A stretch of 64,000 bases of DNA from Occallatibacter sp. (GCA_031296305.1 JARLFZ010000007.1:1-64000); one strand, 5' to 3'. Numbered from the stretch's first letter, positions 16,359-26,290 are shown. Notes: generated by a model not told the origin, from the sequence alone. Translations and numbers: made by a program.

Positions 16359-18893
16359 ATGACCAATAAACTCCTGATCTTCTTGTTCCTATCCGGCTCC
16401 ATTTGCGCCGCGCAATCGGATTTCAACACGCCTCCGGCTCAAACGGTCACTTGTCCTCTCGCCGTGGGCCCGGTTTCCGCGGCCGAAGCAGATCAATGCC
16501 CTGCGGAGACCGACATGGCTCCCACAAATGGACCGGGGAAATATCCTGCTCGAACAAACACAAACCTCACCCCCGCTACCACTCCAGGTCCAACTGAAGC
16601 TGCACCCGCACCCGGTACGAGGCCTGTACCATCCACACGGGTGATTGGTCCGATCACCACGCGATCCGAATTCGAGATGTTCGCAGAAGATGCCGCCGGG
16701 CGCAGGCTGCACGTGTATGGCAGGCAGTTATTCGACGAAGGTCCCACGACCTTTGCTCCTATGGATCACATTCCGGTGCCCGCCGATTACGTGTTGGGCC
16801 CTGGCGACCAATTGCTAATACGGGTATGGGGAAAGATCGACCTTGATGGCGGCATGACCGTGGACAGGGATGGCCAGATTTTCATTCCGAAAGTGGGAAG
16901 CTTAAGGGTGGCCGGATTGCGCTATGAACAACTCGAGAGCTATCTGCGCGCGGCCATCGGCAATCTCTACAAAGGCTTCGAACTAAGCGTGACCATGGGC
17001 AAGCTTCGCTCTATCCAGATCTTCGTTCTGGGAAGCGCAAGGCAACCAGGAGCATATACGGTCAGCTCTCTCAGCACGCTCGTCAATGCGCTCTTTGCCT
17101 CCGGCGGCCCTTCCGCCACAGGGTCGATGCGGCACATTCAGTTGCGCCGTGACAATCGTGTCGTCGCCGACTTCGACATCTACGACCTCCTGCGAAGGGG
17201 CGACAAATCGCACGATGTCCAGTTACTCCCGGGAGATGTGATCTATATTCCGCCCGCCGGCCCGCAAGTTGCGATCATAGGGAGTGTCAACGAGCCGGGG
17301 ATTTACGAATTGAAGGGCGAAACTACGATCGCAGCCGCGCTCGGCGACGCCGGCGGGCTCACCAATCTGGCCGAGGTTGATCGCGTTCTCCTCGAAAAGA
17401 TCGAGAATCACAGAAGACGAGGGGTCGATGACTTCTCCCTGGATGCATCGGGACTCGAGCGCAAACTCAAGGATGGGGACATGCTGCGGATATTCCCCAT
17501 CTCGCCGCAGTTTGAGAACGCCGTAATGCTGCGCGGCAATGTCTTTCAGCCAGGCCACTTCCCCTGGCACGAAGGCATGCGGGTCTCGGATCTGATTCCG
17601 TCGCGCGATTTTCTGATTACCCGCAGTTATTGGTACCAGGAAGGCCATTTGACTGAGAGCGCACCCGCCGGCCGCAGTTGGGGGGAGGAAAACGGCGTTC
17701 GCCGTAATCTGCGAGGCGCGGGCGTTCCGAACCAGGAATACGGAGCGGATGGCAATCCGCACAATGCAGGCGCTCCGAACCAGGAATTCGGGACGGGCGG
17801 CAATGCGCGCGATGCAGGCGCTCCGGACCAGGAATACGGGACGGCCGGCAACGCGCCCGGCGGAAGCGAGCTTAACCCGCAAAACGGCACGCCGGTACAT
17901 GTACCAATCGATATCATGACCGATCTGGTCCGGAACACCGCGGAGATCAACTGGGACTATGCCTCTATCCAGCGTCTCGATGAGCAGGATTTGAGCACCC
18001 ACCTGATTTCCTTCAACCTGGGGAATGCCATTGGCAACCCTGCATCCGCCGATAACCAGTTCCTGAAGCCCGGCGATGTGATCACGATTTTTTCGCGAAG
18101 CGACCTGCCCTTGCCGACCGACAAACACGCGACATTTGTACGGGTGAGCGGGGAGGTCAATGCCCCAGGGGTATATCGCGTGGAACCGGGCGACACGCTG
18201 CGCAACGTGGTGGAACGCGCCGGGGGGCTCACTTCGCACTCCTATCTCTACGCCTCGCAGTTAACGCGCGTCTCGACCCGCCAGGCCGAGGAACAGCAAC
18301 TCCAGGTCTCCATCGCACAGATGCAGAGAGAACTCACGTCGCGCTATGCGGCCGCTCCCTCCGGAGGCACGACGAGCGCCGCCGAGCAGCAAATGCAGAT
18401 GAGCACTCAGCAGGCCGCCATCGCCCAGCTCGGGGCAGTGAAGCCCACGGGCCGGATCGTTCTCGACATGAAGCCCGGCGCCAGCACCGTCTCCGATATT
18501 CCAAACTTGACTCTCGAAGATGGCGACAGTTTCTATATTCCACCCCGGCTCAGCACGGTTCAGGTCGCAGGAGCGGTGTACAACGAGAATGCCTTTCGGT
18601 ATCAGCCCAGGAAGCACCTATCCGCGTATCTCAACGATGCCGGCGGCCCCACCCGGCAAGCCGACGCAAAGCGCATCTTCCTGGTCAGGGCGGACGGAAC
18701 CGTCATCAGCAGGCAAAGTCACGGCCAGTTCTGGCACACCGACTTTGAAAGCACGGTCCTTTTGCCCGGGGACGCAATCATTGTTCCCACCAAGCTGAAG
18801 TCGCCGAATAACTTCATGCAACAGCTTCCATACATGGTTCAGACGCTTTCGCAAACGGCCATGACGGGGGCCGTCATCGGCTCGACCTTCTGA
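16359..18893 (+). CDS. Polysaccharide export protein with poly-export and SLBB domains (Wza-like)
   Basis: 844 residues, much longer than Wza (about 380). Signal peptide at 1-18 ('LLIFLFLSGSICAAQ'). The Poly_export domain starts near residue 140 ('YVLGPGDQLLIRVWG', 'DGQIFIPKVGSLRVAGL'). Several SLBB-type units follow, each with a 'GSVNEPGIYEL' / 'GNVFQPGHFPW' / 'GEVNAPGVYRV' / 'AGAVYNENAFRY' opening. It forms the periplasmic/outer-membrane channel for EPS. Residues 454-501 are three 16-residue tandem repeats (listed separately) that break up an SLBB region. A C-terminal hydrophobic stretch is not obvious. Confidence 0.88.
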   Translation: MTNKLLIFLFLSGSICAAQSDFNTPPAQTVTCPLAVGPVSAAEADQCPAETDMAPTNGPGKYPARTNTNLTPATTPGPTEAAPAPGTRPVPSTRVIGPITTRSEFEMFAEDAAGRRLHVYGRQLFDEGPTTFAPMDHIPVPADYVLGPGDQLLIRVWGKIDLDGGMTVDRDGQIFIPKVGSLRVAGLRYEQLESYLRAAIGNLYKGFELSVTMGKLRSIQIFVLGSARQPGAYTVSSLSTLVNALFASGGPSATGSMRHIQLRRDNRVVADFDIYDLLRRGDKSHDVQLLPGDVIYIPPAGPQVAIIGSVNEPGIYELKGETTIAAALGDAGGLTNLAEVDRVLLEKIENHRRRGVDDFSLDASGLERKLKDGDMLRIFPISPQFENAVMLRGNVFQPGHFPWHEGMRVSDLIPSRDFLITRSYWYQEGHLTESAPAGRSWGEENGVRRNLRGAGVPNQEYGADGNPHNAGAPNQEFGTGGNARDAGAPDQEYGTAGNAPGGSELNPQNGTPVHVPIDIMTDLVRNTAEINWDYASIQRLDEQDLSTHLISFNLGNAIGNPASADNQFLKPGDVITIFSRSDLPLPTDKHATFVRVSGEVNAPGVYRVEPGDTLRNVVERAGGLTSHSYLYASQLTRVSTRQAEEQQLQVSIAQMQRELTSRYAAAPSGGTTSAAEQQMQMSTQQAAIAQLGAVKPTGRIVLDMKPGASTVSDIPNLTLEDGDSFYIPPRLSTVQVAGAVYNENAFRYQPRKHLSAYLNDAGGPTRQADAKRIFLVRADGTVISRQSHGQFWHTDFESTVLLPGDAIIVPTKLKSPNNFMQQLPYMVQTLSQTAMTGAVIGSTF
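17718..17861 (+). repeat. Three tandem 48-bp repeats inside the SLBB export gene
   Basis: Each unit codes 16 residues: AGVPNQEYGADGNPHN, AGAPNQEFGTGGNARD and AGAPDQEYGTAGNAPG. Length changes would keep the frame. The DNA copies differ at several bases, so the array is not brand new. Confidence 0.85.
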
Positions 18894-19290
18894 CATTCGA
18901 ATCCAGCCGGCGCGAGCGGAACGAAAAAGCAAGCTCGCCAGCAACCTGGCCCCCTACGGGATCGCGGAGCGTGCATCGATCCATACCGGAATGAAGAGGC
19001 AATCCTGGCGCGAAGCCAAACCCATCGCGCGAGTGTCAGGAACACATTCTGCCCCTCAACTTGGGCCGGGCCGGATAGTACCTCAGTAATTAGCGTGTTC
19101 TAAGCGATCTTTCAGTTATTGCGAACTGCAGTTGCAACACTTTTCCTCATCGCGTTCGGTCAAGACGAGGAGCCGTCGCGTGCCTGAATTCGGCACTCGA
19201 CCCTCTCATTGGAGGAAACGGCCATCTGGCCCTCGTCTCACACACCAGATCATCCTTATCCAGAATCGCGAAAATGAAGAGGAACAAATA
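18894..19290. other. Intergenic stretch inside the EPS locus
   Basis: 397 bases between the SLBB gene and the dehydratase gene. It contains a 10-bp palindrome AACTGCAGTT (19124-19133) within an imperfect longer dyad TTGCGAACTGCAGTTGCAA, which could be an operator. The frame of the next gene is open through the last 160 bases but the good ribosome-binding site is at 19279-19284, so I treat this as non-coding. An internal promoter is possible. Confidence 0.4.
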
Positions 19291-21243
19291 ATGCGCAGCA
19301 GATTTAGAAGCATGTTGAGGAGCAGCGCGATGCGTTGGCTCTTCGTATGGGCCGCACAAGGTTGCATCTTTGCACTCTCGGGATTCGTAGCTTTTCTGTT
19401 ACGGTTCGACTTCGGGCTTCCGCAGTCTTGCCTCCGTTATTTCGTTTATGCGCTTCCGGTCTGGATTGCCGTCAAAAGCGTGATATTCCAGGCCTCGAAT
19501 TTGAATCGCTGGGGACTGCGGTATGTAACGATTGCCGATGTCCACAGGATCGTCATTGCGAACTGTGCCGGATCGCTGCTGAGCTGGGCGATCATTGTTT
19601 ACATTGCCCCCGCGGGTTTCCCGCGTTCCATTTATCTAATCGACCTCATTATTTCTCTCTTGGGCACGGCTGGATTGCGTGTCGTGGTTCGCATGGTAGC
19701 TGAAGCCATACATGGCGGGCAGGGAATTGGACAGGAGAAGAGAACGCTCATCTACGGAGCCGGTGACGCCGGCATTACTCTGCTCAGGGAGATCCGCAAC
19801 AATCCCAAACTGGCGTATCACGTTTGCGGATTTCTCGATGACGGCCTGGACAAAAAGGGGTTACTCATTAGTGGTATAGAAGTGCTTGCAGGCGGGGACG
19901 AAATAAAGTCACTCGTAACCAAACACAATGTCGCGATCATTCTGATTGCCATTCCCTCGGCCACGGGCGTCGAGATGACCAGGATACTGGAGTTGTGCCA
20001 CGCCGCGGGTGTGGAGTCGAAGACCGTACCCGGACTCGGAGAGGTGGTCGAAGAGTGCGGCCTGGTTGGCCAGATTCGTGAAGTTGCAGTCGAAGATCTT
20101 CTTGGCCGCAACCCGGTCCGGCTTGAAGTAGGCCGAATTCGCGAAGTCCTCAAGGGCAAGGTCGTTCTCGTGACCGGGGCCGCGGGTTCCATTGGTTCCG
20201 AGCTTTGCCGGCAGATTGCGCGCTTTCAACCTGCTGGAATCGTAGGCTTTGAAATTGCCGAGTCTCCCCTGTTCGAGATCGATCGCGAAATGAAACAGAG
20301 GTTCCCGCAGATCCCCTTCTACCCCGAGATCGGGAACGTGCAAAACCGCGCCCGCCTGGACGATGTACTCCGCCAATACCGGCCCACTATCGTTTATCAT
20401 GCCGCAGCGTATAAGCACGTTCCCCTCATGGAGACGCACGTCTTCGAGGCCGTGGAGAACAATGTTCTGGGGACCTACAACCTCGCCCTCGCCGCGACCA
20501 AACACGGTGTCGAGGATTTCGTCCTGATTTCCTCCGACAAAGCCGTCCGCCCCACCAATATCATGGGCACCACCAAGCGCGTCGCTGAACTCATTCTGCT
20601 GGCGCTGCAAAACGGCCGAACCCGCTACGTTGCGGTGCGTTTCGGCAACGTGCTCGGCTCGAACGGCAGCGTGATCCCGATCTTCAAGAAGCAAATCGCG
20701 GCCGGGGGGCCGGTCACCGTGACGCATCCCGAGATGCGGCGCTTCTTCATGACCATTCCCGAGGCGTGCCAGCTGGTTTTGCAGGCATCGGCGGTGGCGA
20801 CGGGCGGCCAGATCTGTGTTCTGGATATGGGACAGCCGGTCAAGATCGTCGACCTGGCCCGGAATCTGATTCTGCTGTCCGGCCTGAAGCCGGAGAAAGA
20901 TATCAAAATCCAATTCACCGGAATGCGGCCCGGCGAAAAGCTCTACGAAGAACTCAGTACACTTCTCGAAGACACGATTCCAACCGAGCATGAGAAAGTG
21001 CGCATCTTCGTGGGCAACGGTGTGCCGGAAGGTAACGTCCACAGGTGGCTCGATGAACTTCGCGATCTATGTGCAGCGCGCGATACGGGCCGCCTCATGA
21101 TTGCCCTCAAAGAAATCGTTCTGGACTACAGCCCCAGCGCTGACTTGCTGAGACGCGTTGTTGAAGCCACGGACCACAGGCCGCACGTTTCCGTTCTTGA
21201 GCGGCCGCATATCGGCCATCAGGCAGAAGCGCCGATTTGTTGA
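19291..21243 (+). CDS. Membrane-bound nucleotide-sugar 4,6-dehydratase (PglF/WbpM/CapD-like)
   Basis: 650 residues from the ATG at 19291 with GAGGA seven bases upstream. Four membrane segments in the first 150 residues, then two Rossmann parts: 'LIYGAGDAGITLLREI' near residue 150 and the catalytic NAD-binding 'VLVTGAAGSIGSELC' near 290. The active site has 'SSDKAVRPTNIMGTTKRVAE', in which Met replaces the usual Tyr of YxxxK, as in PglF and WbpM. Such enzymes turn UDP-GlcNAc into a UDP-4-keto-6-deoxy sugar at the inner membrane, feeding QuiNAc or bacillosamine-type sugars. It is the first sugar-nucleotide gene of the locus. Confidence 0.9.
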   Translation: MRSRFRSMLRSSAMRWLFVWAAQGCIFALSGFVAFLLRFDFGLPQSCLRYFVYALPVWIAVKSVIFQASNLNRWGLRYVTIADVHRIVIANCAGSLLSWAIIVYIAPAGFPRSIYLIDLIISLLGTAGLRVVVRMVAEAIHGGQGIGQEKRTLIYGAGDAGITLLREIRNNPKLAYHVCGFLDDGLDKKGLLISGIEVLAGGDEIKSLVTKHNVAIILIAIPSATGVEMTRILELCHAAGVESKTVPGLGEVVEECGLVGQIREVAVEDLLGRNPVRLEVGRIREVLKGKVVLVTGAAGSIGSELCRQIARFQPAGIVGFEIAESPLFEIDREMKQRFPQIPFYPEIGNVQNRARLDDVLRQYRPTIVYHAAAYKHVPLMETHVFEAVENNVLGTYNLALAATKHGVEDFVLISSDKAVRPTNIMGTTKRVAELILLALQNGRTRYVAVRFGNVLGSNGSVIPIFKKQIAAGGPVTVTHPEMRRFFMTIPEACQLVLQASAVATGGQICVLDMGQPVKIVDLARNLILLSGLKPEKDIKIQFTGMRPGEKLYEELSTLLEDTIPTEHEKVRIFVGNGVPEGNVHRWLDELRDLCAARDTGRLMIALKEIVLDYSPSADLLRRVVEATDHRPHVSVLERPHIGHQAEAPIC

Positions 21244-21449
21244 GGGTATCCGTACCGCGGCGAGGTCCGCAAAGAGAACGCTATCCGTTACGAGTTCCGC
21301 AAACGGCTCCACCAATATGTGAGCGGTTCCGGCAGAGCCGCCCGGCTGGCGAACGCGAATTGCATCTTCCTGATCAGCGCTGATAGAGCGTGTGCGGCCG
21401 GTGGAGCCACGGCTCGCGCTGGCCGGGCGGGCCGATGGGAGAGACGTCC

Positions 21450-22778
21450 GTGATCACCGAGATCAATTCCCAAACTGCTATGAATGCCCATACTTACTCC
21501 GATCCAGAAGTCGATGTGCAGAAGATGCGCCAACAGAATCCTGCGACTGACCAATCCGAAGCTGTAAAGCAGCCGGTAACTCCGGGGACAGACAACGCCA
21601 CGATGTTCGGCGTCACCGCTCTGGTGATCGGTATTCTTACCCAACTCGCCAGCCGCAAGCGGATGATTCTAAGCGTGACCGGCGGGGCCATGCTCGTGGG
21701 CCTGCTCTCGAGCCTGCTGCTGCCTGTCCGGTATACGTCGGTGACCAGGATCATGCCGCCGCGGCAGACCCAGTCCACCACCGCAATAATGAACAGCGTG
21801 CCGGGTATCGCGGCGATGGGCGACGCCATGTCGGGCGGACTGAGCCTGCGCGATCCCAATGCAATCTATGTAGATCTGATGAAGTCCCGGCCGGTGGCGG
21901 ATGCCATCATCGATCGCTTCAACCTCATGCAGGTCTATCGCGACAAAAACCGCACCGACACGCGCCGGGATCTGGCGGAGAATACGGCGATCGTATCGGA
22001 GATGAGCGCTCTCATCTCTATATCCGTTACGGACAAGGACAAGAAGCGCGCGGCCGACATCGCCAATGCCTACACCGAACAGCTCCGCGCTCTGAGCAAG
22101 ATCATCTCGGTCACGGAGGCTTCCAAGCGGCGGCTCTTCTACGAAGAACAGTTGAAGAATCAGAAAGAAGTGCTGGTGGGGGCCGAACTTGCCTTCCAGC
22201 AGGTTCAACTCGAAAAAGGCGTAGTCCAGTTGGATGCCCAGGCCAAGGCCATGATCGAGGGGCTTGCCACGCTCCGCGCACAGGTCGCGGCCAAGCAGGT
22301 CGAAGTCCAGGCCCTGCGTTCCTATTCCACCGAACACAATCCGGACGTGCAGTTGGCAGAGCAGGAGCTGGCCGCGACGCAAGCTGAGGTTGCGCGCCTC
22401 GAACAGAGCAACCCCTCTCCCGAGATTGCCAGCCTAGGTTTCAAAAACATCCCCGGCGCTGGCGTGGAGTATCTTCGCGCCCAGCACGAACTGCTGTATC
22501 AGCAGGCCCTGTACGACATGCTGATGAAACAATACGAAGCCGCCAAGCTGGATGAAGCCAAGGAGGCGGCCGTCATCCAGGTCGTCGAGCCGGGGATCGA
22601 GCCGGAGCGGAAATCGTCCCCGCATCGCATGCAGATTGTCCTCCTGTCTGCGATAGGAGGCTTTCTGGTCTCCTGTTTCCTGACTTGGGCACTGTGGTGG
22701 CGAGGCGTGGCGCGAACGGACCCGGAAACCGCCGCCGCAATTCGCAATCTACAGTGTGCCCTGCGGAGACCGATCTAG
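21450..22778 (+). CDS. Wzz-like polysaccharide chain-length determinant
   Basis: 442 residues from the GTG at 21450, which has GGGAGAG six bases upstream; an ATG at 21480 is another option. Two membrane segments flank a large periplasmic helical part: the first near residue 75-92 ('MLVGLLSSLLLPVRY'), the second near the C-terminus ('IVLLSAIGGFLVSCFLTWALWW'). The Wzz core 'YTSVTRIMPPRQTQS' and a long coiled coil are visible, with 'VEPGIEPERKSSPHR' before the last helix (the usual Pro-rich motif). There is no fused or neighbouring tyrosine kinase, so this is a Wzz-type rather than Wzc-type co-polymerase. Confidence 0.88.
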   Translation: MITEINSQTAMNAHTYSDPEVDVQKMRQQNPATDQSEAVKQPVTPGTDNATMFGVTALVIGILTQLASRKRMILSVTGGAMLVGLLSSLLLPVRYTSVTRIMPPRQTQSTTAIMNSVPGIAAMGDAMSGGLSLRDPNAIYVDLMKSRPVADAIIDRFNLMQVYRDKNRTDTRRDLAENTAIVSEMSALISISVTDKDKKRAADIANAYTEQLRALSKIISVTEASKRRLFYEEQLKNQKEVLVGAELAFQQVQLEKGVVQLDAQAKAMIEGLATLRAQVAAKQVEVQALRSYSTEHNPDVQLAEQELAATQAEVARLEQSNPSPEIASLGFKNIPGAGVEYLRAQHELLYQQALYDMLMKQYEAAKLDEAKEAAVIQVVEPGIEPERKSSPHRMQIVLLSAIGGFLVSCFLTWALWWRGVARTDPETAAAIRNLQCALRRPI

Positions 22779-22937
22779 CCCGGCTGTCGCCCCATCGCGG
22801 GCAATGATCCAACCGCGGGCGGAGGCCGTTTCACAGCTCTCCGCCACTACCGTCAAATCGCTCCTGCGGCAGCATTCCGGTCCGGTTGCTGCCTGTTCCT
22901 TCAACGTGTCCGGCACGGGACCAGCCTGGGAGATGCA

Positions 22938-23975
22938 ATGAACTCACATACTTTTGCTGGTAAACGCCTGCTTATCACGGGAGGTACCGGCACCTTCGGC
23001 AACGCGGTGGTTGAGATGGCGAGCCATGCCGGCTTCGGTGAGATTCGCATCTTCAGCCGCGATGAGAAGAAGCAGGACGACATGCGGAGGCGGCTGAAGA
23101 ACAGCGCCATCAAGTTCTATCTGGGCGACGTACGCAATTACGACGGTGTTCTGCAGGCCATGCGTGGCGTAGACCTGGTCTTTCATGCGGCGGCGTTGAA
23201 GCAGGTTCCTTCCTGCGAATTCTTCCCCATAGAGGCCGTCCAGACCAATACCCTCGGCGCCGAGAATGTGATGAACGCAGCCCTCGCATCCCGGGTGAGC
23301 AAGGTCATCGTCCTGAGCACCGACAAGGCGGTGTATCCGGTCAACGCCATGGGGATGTCCAAGGCGCTGATGGAAAAGTGCATGGCGGCCAAGGCCCGCA
23401 TGCACCAGGACTCCCCGACCGTGTTTTGCGGCACCCGCTACGGAAACGTGATGGGCTCGCGGGGATCGGTGATACCGCTGTTTCTGAGCCAGATCCAATC
23501 CGGGGAACCTCTTACTGTAACCGATCCTGAAATGACCAGGTTCATGATGACCATCGAGGGCGCGGTGGAACTGGTGCTCTACGCATTCGAGCACGGCAGG
23601 CCGGGGGACATCTTCGTTCGCAAGGCTCCGTCGGCAACCATCGGCACCCTGGCCAAAGCGATCGAGCAGATCTTCGATACCGAGAAGAGCTATCGGGTCA
23701 TCGGCACGCGTCACGGCGAAAAACTGTACGAGACTCTGATGAACCGCGAGGAGATAGCGCGCGCCGAGGATCTTGGAGACTACTACCGGATATGCGCCGA
23801 TACGCGCGACCTGAACTACTCCTCCTACTTCAGCGAGGGCAAGCACGAGATATCCGAGGCCGAGGACTATCACTCCCATAACTCCGCGCGCCTCAATCTG
23901 GAGGCGATGACGGCGACGCTCCAGGGTCTGGCCTGCGTGCAGGAAGCACTGAGCGGAAGGATGTTGCCGGCGTGA
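22938..23975 (+). CDS. capE: UDP-GlcNAc 4,6-dehydratase (5-inverting), CapE-like
   Basis: 345 residues. Soluble SDR: NAD-binding 'LLITGGTGTFGNAV', 'VFHAAALKQVPSCEFFP', and the active-site stretch 'STDKAVYPVNAMGMSKALME' with Met in place of Tyr, typical of inverting dehydratases (CapE, FlaA1, WbjB). It makes UDP-2-acetamido-2,6-dideoxy-beta-L-arabino-4-hexulose from UDP-GlcNAc, the first step to UDP-L-FucNAc. The next two genes are capF and capG, which together complete that route and make the assignment firm. A 4-base overlap with capF shows tight coupling. Confidence 0.9.
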   Translation: MNSHTFAGKRLLITGGTGTFGNAVVEMASHAGFGEIRIFSRDEKKQDDMRRRLKNSAIKFYLGDVRNYDGVLQAMRGVDLVFHAAALKQVPSCEFFPIEAVQTNTLGAENVMNAALASRVSKVIVLSTDKAVYPVNAMGMSKALMEKCMAAKARMHQDSPTVFCGTRYGNVMGSRGSVIPLFLSQIQSGEPLTVTDPEMTRFMMTIEGAVELVLYAFEHGRPGDIFVRKAPSATIGTLAKAIEQIFDTEKSYRVIGTRHGEKLYETLMNREEIARAEDLGDYYRICADTRDLNYSSYFSEGKHEISEAEDYHSHNSARLNLEAMTATLQGLACVQEALSGRMLPA

Positions 23976-25117
23976 TCAGGGTTCTTGTCACCGACAGCCG
24001 CTGCTTTCTCGGCCGCAACCTGCTGGCGCATTTGCGCGAGCGGCGGGATTGCGACACCTTTGCCGCCGATCGGGAGACTTCTCCGGCCGAGCTCGAGCGG
24101 CAGTTGGCCGTCGCGGATGTGGTGTTTCACGTCGGCGGCGTTTGCCGGTCAGAGAACCACGCTGAGTTTGAGCGGGTGAACGCCGGACTGACCAGGCGGC
24201 TTTGCGTTTGCTTGCGGCGCGCAGGCCGCGCGGCGAAGATCGTGTTCGAGTCCTCGATCCAGGCAGATCTGCCCAATGCCTACGGAACCAGCAAGGCGCA
24301 TGCGGAAGATGCCTTAAGGGAGTTTGCCGCAGCTACCGGAGCCAGGGTCAGGATCTTCCGCCTCAAGGGTCTGTTCGGCAAGTGGTGCCCGCCCAATTAC
24401 AACTCGGTGACGGCGACGTTTTGCCATAACATTGCCCATGATCTGCCGATCGCCATCTCCGATCCTGCCCATGAGGTGGAGCTCAACTACGCCGACGACA
24501 TCGTCGCTGCGTTTCTCGAGGAACTGGAGAACGACGCTCCCGAGCTGCCGCAGATTGCCTGCACCCGGCTGCGCCTGGATGATCTGGCCGGCCGCATTCA
24601 GGCATTTCATGAGATGGGAGCGACCTTGAGACTGCCGGATTTCGCGGATCCCTTCTGCCGGGCTCTTTATGCAACCTATCTGTCCTACGTTCCCAGCCAC
24701 ACCAGGCAGCGGAATCTGGATGTCAGGACCGACACGAGAGGCAGTCTGGCGGAATTCATTAAGTCTGAACACAGCGGGCAGATCTTTGTGTCGCGAACGG
24801 CCCCAGGCGTGACCCGCGGCAACCACTATCACCATACCAAGGCGGAGAAGTTCCTGGTCGTCGAAGGCGAAGGTTTGATCAGGATGCAGCCGATGGAGGG
24901 CGGGCCGGTGGATGAGTACCAAGTGGAGGGAAGCAGGTATCAGGTGATCGATATTCCGCCCGGGTTCACTCACTCCATCCGCAATATCGGCCGGGGCGAA
25001 ATGGTGACTTTGTTCTGGTCGAGCGAAGTGTTCAACCCCGACCGTCCGGATACCTATTATCTTCCCGTTGGTGAAGGGCGGCTGGCGCTCGATGGACGGG
25101 TACCAGCCGGCAGTTGA
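23972..25117 (+). CDS. capF: Bifunctional epimerase/reductase CapF-like (SDR + cupin)
   Basis: 381 residues; GTG start overlapping the capE stop. The N-terminal SDR domain (about 1-245) has a slightly altered nucleotide-binding loop ('TDSRCFLGRNLLAHL') and 'YGTSKAHAE' with the Tyr/Lys pair. The C-terminal cupin domain (about 255-375) shows metal-site residues in 'GNHYHHTKAEKFLVVEGEG' and 'GFTHSIRNIG'. In the family the cupin epimerises C3 and the SDR reduces the keto group, giving UDP-2-acetamido-2,6-dideoxy-L-talose. Full length and correctly placed between capE and capG. Confidence 0.92.
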   Translation: MIRVLVTDSRCFLGRNLLAHLRERRDCDTFAADRETSPAELERQLAVADVVFHVGGVCRSENHAEFERVNAGLTRRLCVCLRRAGRAAKIVFESSIQADLPNAYGTSKAHAEDALREFAAATGARVRIFRLKGLFGKWCPPNYNSVTATFCHNIAHDLPIAISDPAHEVELNYADDIVAAFLEELENDAPELPQIACTRLRLDDLAGRIQAFHEMGATLRLPDFADPFCRALYATYLSYVPSHTRQRNLDVRTDTRGSLAEFIKSEHSGQIFVSRTAPGVTRGNHYHHTKAEKFLVVEGEGLIRMQPMEGGPVDEYQVEGSRYQVIDIPPGFTHSIRNIGRGEMVTLFWSSEVFNPDRPDTYYLPVGEGRLALDGRVPAGS

Positions 25118-25151
25118 GAGAAAACATTCCAAGCGGCACCCTGGAGAAACC

Positions 25152-26276
25152 ATGAAAGTTGTGAGCATTCTTGGCACCCGGCCGGAGATCATCAAGATGT
25201 CGCGGGTGATGGCGGTTCTGGATCGATACACGGAGCACACCATTGTCCACACCGGCCAGAATTACGATTACGAGTTGAATCAACTCTTCTTTGAGGACCT
25301 GGAAGTACGCCGGCCCGACCATTTCCTTGAGGCGGCCGGAAAGACCGCGGCAGAGACCATCGGGTTGGTGATTGCAAAGTCAGACAACCTGTTCGCCGAG
25401 CTCCGGCCCGACGCGGTCCTGATCCTGGGCGACACCAACAGCGCCCTGGCCGCCCTGCCCGCCAAGAGGAGAAGGATTCCCGTATTCCACATGGAGGCCG
25501 GAAATCGCTGCTTCGACGACCGCTCGCCCGAGGAGATCAATCGGCGCATTGTGGACCATACCAGCGATATCAATATGCCCTACAGTTCCATCTCCCGGGA
25601 ATACCTGCTGCGCGAGGGCCTGGCGCCGGACCGCATCATCAAGACCGGGAGTCCCATGTATGAAGTGCTCCACCATTACCTGCCTAAAATCCGCGCGTCG
25701 TCGATTCTTGAGCGTTTCGGTCTGGAGAGCGGAAAGTACTTTGTTGTGAGCTGCCATCGCGAGGAGAATGTCGACCAGCCGCGCGCACTGGAACGGTTCG
25801 TGGCCCTGCTCAATTCGCTGGCCGCCGAATACGAACTGCCTCTGGTCGTCTCCACGCACCCCAGAACCAGGAAGCGGCTGAACGAACTCGGTGCGCTGCT
25901 GAGCCCTCTTGTGCAACTGCGGGAGCCCGTGGGTCTTTTCGATTTTGTGCATCTGGAGATGAACGCCAGGGCCACGCTCTCCGATAGCGGGACCATCACC
26001 GAGGAATCCTCCATTCTCGGATTTCCGGCGCTGAGTCTTCGCGAGATGCATGAGCGTCCGGAGGGCATGGAGGAGGGAGCTGTGATGATGACCGGCTTTA
26101 ACGCGACGCGGGTGCGCGAGGGGCTGAGGATTCTCGCCGATCAGTCCGATGCCCAACTGCGAACCGTGCTCGAATACACGGTTCCCAACGTCTCGCAAAA
26201 GGTTCTGCGCATCATCGTCAGCTATGTGGACTACGTGCACAGGAATGTGTGGCACGAGTTTACGCCCGGAAGTTAG
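25152..26276 (+). CDS. capG: UDP-N-acetyl-L-fucosamine synthase, WecB-like 2-epimerase (CapG)
   Basis: 374 residues from the ATG at 25152 (GGAG upstream). The WecB fold is clear: 'VVSILGTRPEIIKMS', 'TGQNYDYELNQLFF', 'LGDTNSALAA', 'HMEAGNRCFDDRSPEEINR', 'HREENVD' and 'LSDSGTITEESSILG'. It inverts C2 to give UDP-L-FucNAc, the last step after CapE and CapF. The 'FDDRSPEEINR' variant (instead of the usual MPEEINR) is what CapG/WbjD proteins carry. Thirty-four bases separate it from capF; wzx begins 14 bases after its stop. Confidence 0.92.
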   Translation: MKVVSILGTRPEIIKMSRVMAVLDRYTEHTIVHTGQNYDYELNQLFFEDLEVRRPDHFLEAAGKTAAETIGLVIAKSDNLFAELRPDAVLILGDTNSALAALPAKRRRIPVFHMEAGNRCFDDRSPEEINRRIVDHTSDINMPYSSISREYLLREGLAPDRIIKTGSPMYEVLHHYLPKIRASSILERFGLESGKYFVVSCHREENVDQPRALERFVALLNSLAAEYELPLVVSTHPRTRKRLNELGALLSPLVQLREPVGLFDFVHLEMNARATLSDSGTITEESSILGFPALSLREMHERPEGMEEGAVMMTGFNATRVREGLRILADQSDAQLRTVLEYTVPNVSQKVLRIIVSYVDYVHRNVWHEFTPGS

Positions 26277-26290
26277 GCGATGAAGATTCG

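Noticed and set aside
19132-19290. The upstream extension of the dehydratase frame
   Set aside because: No start signal; the GAGGA seven bases before the ATG at 19291 and family length both favour the shorter form.
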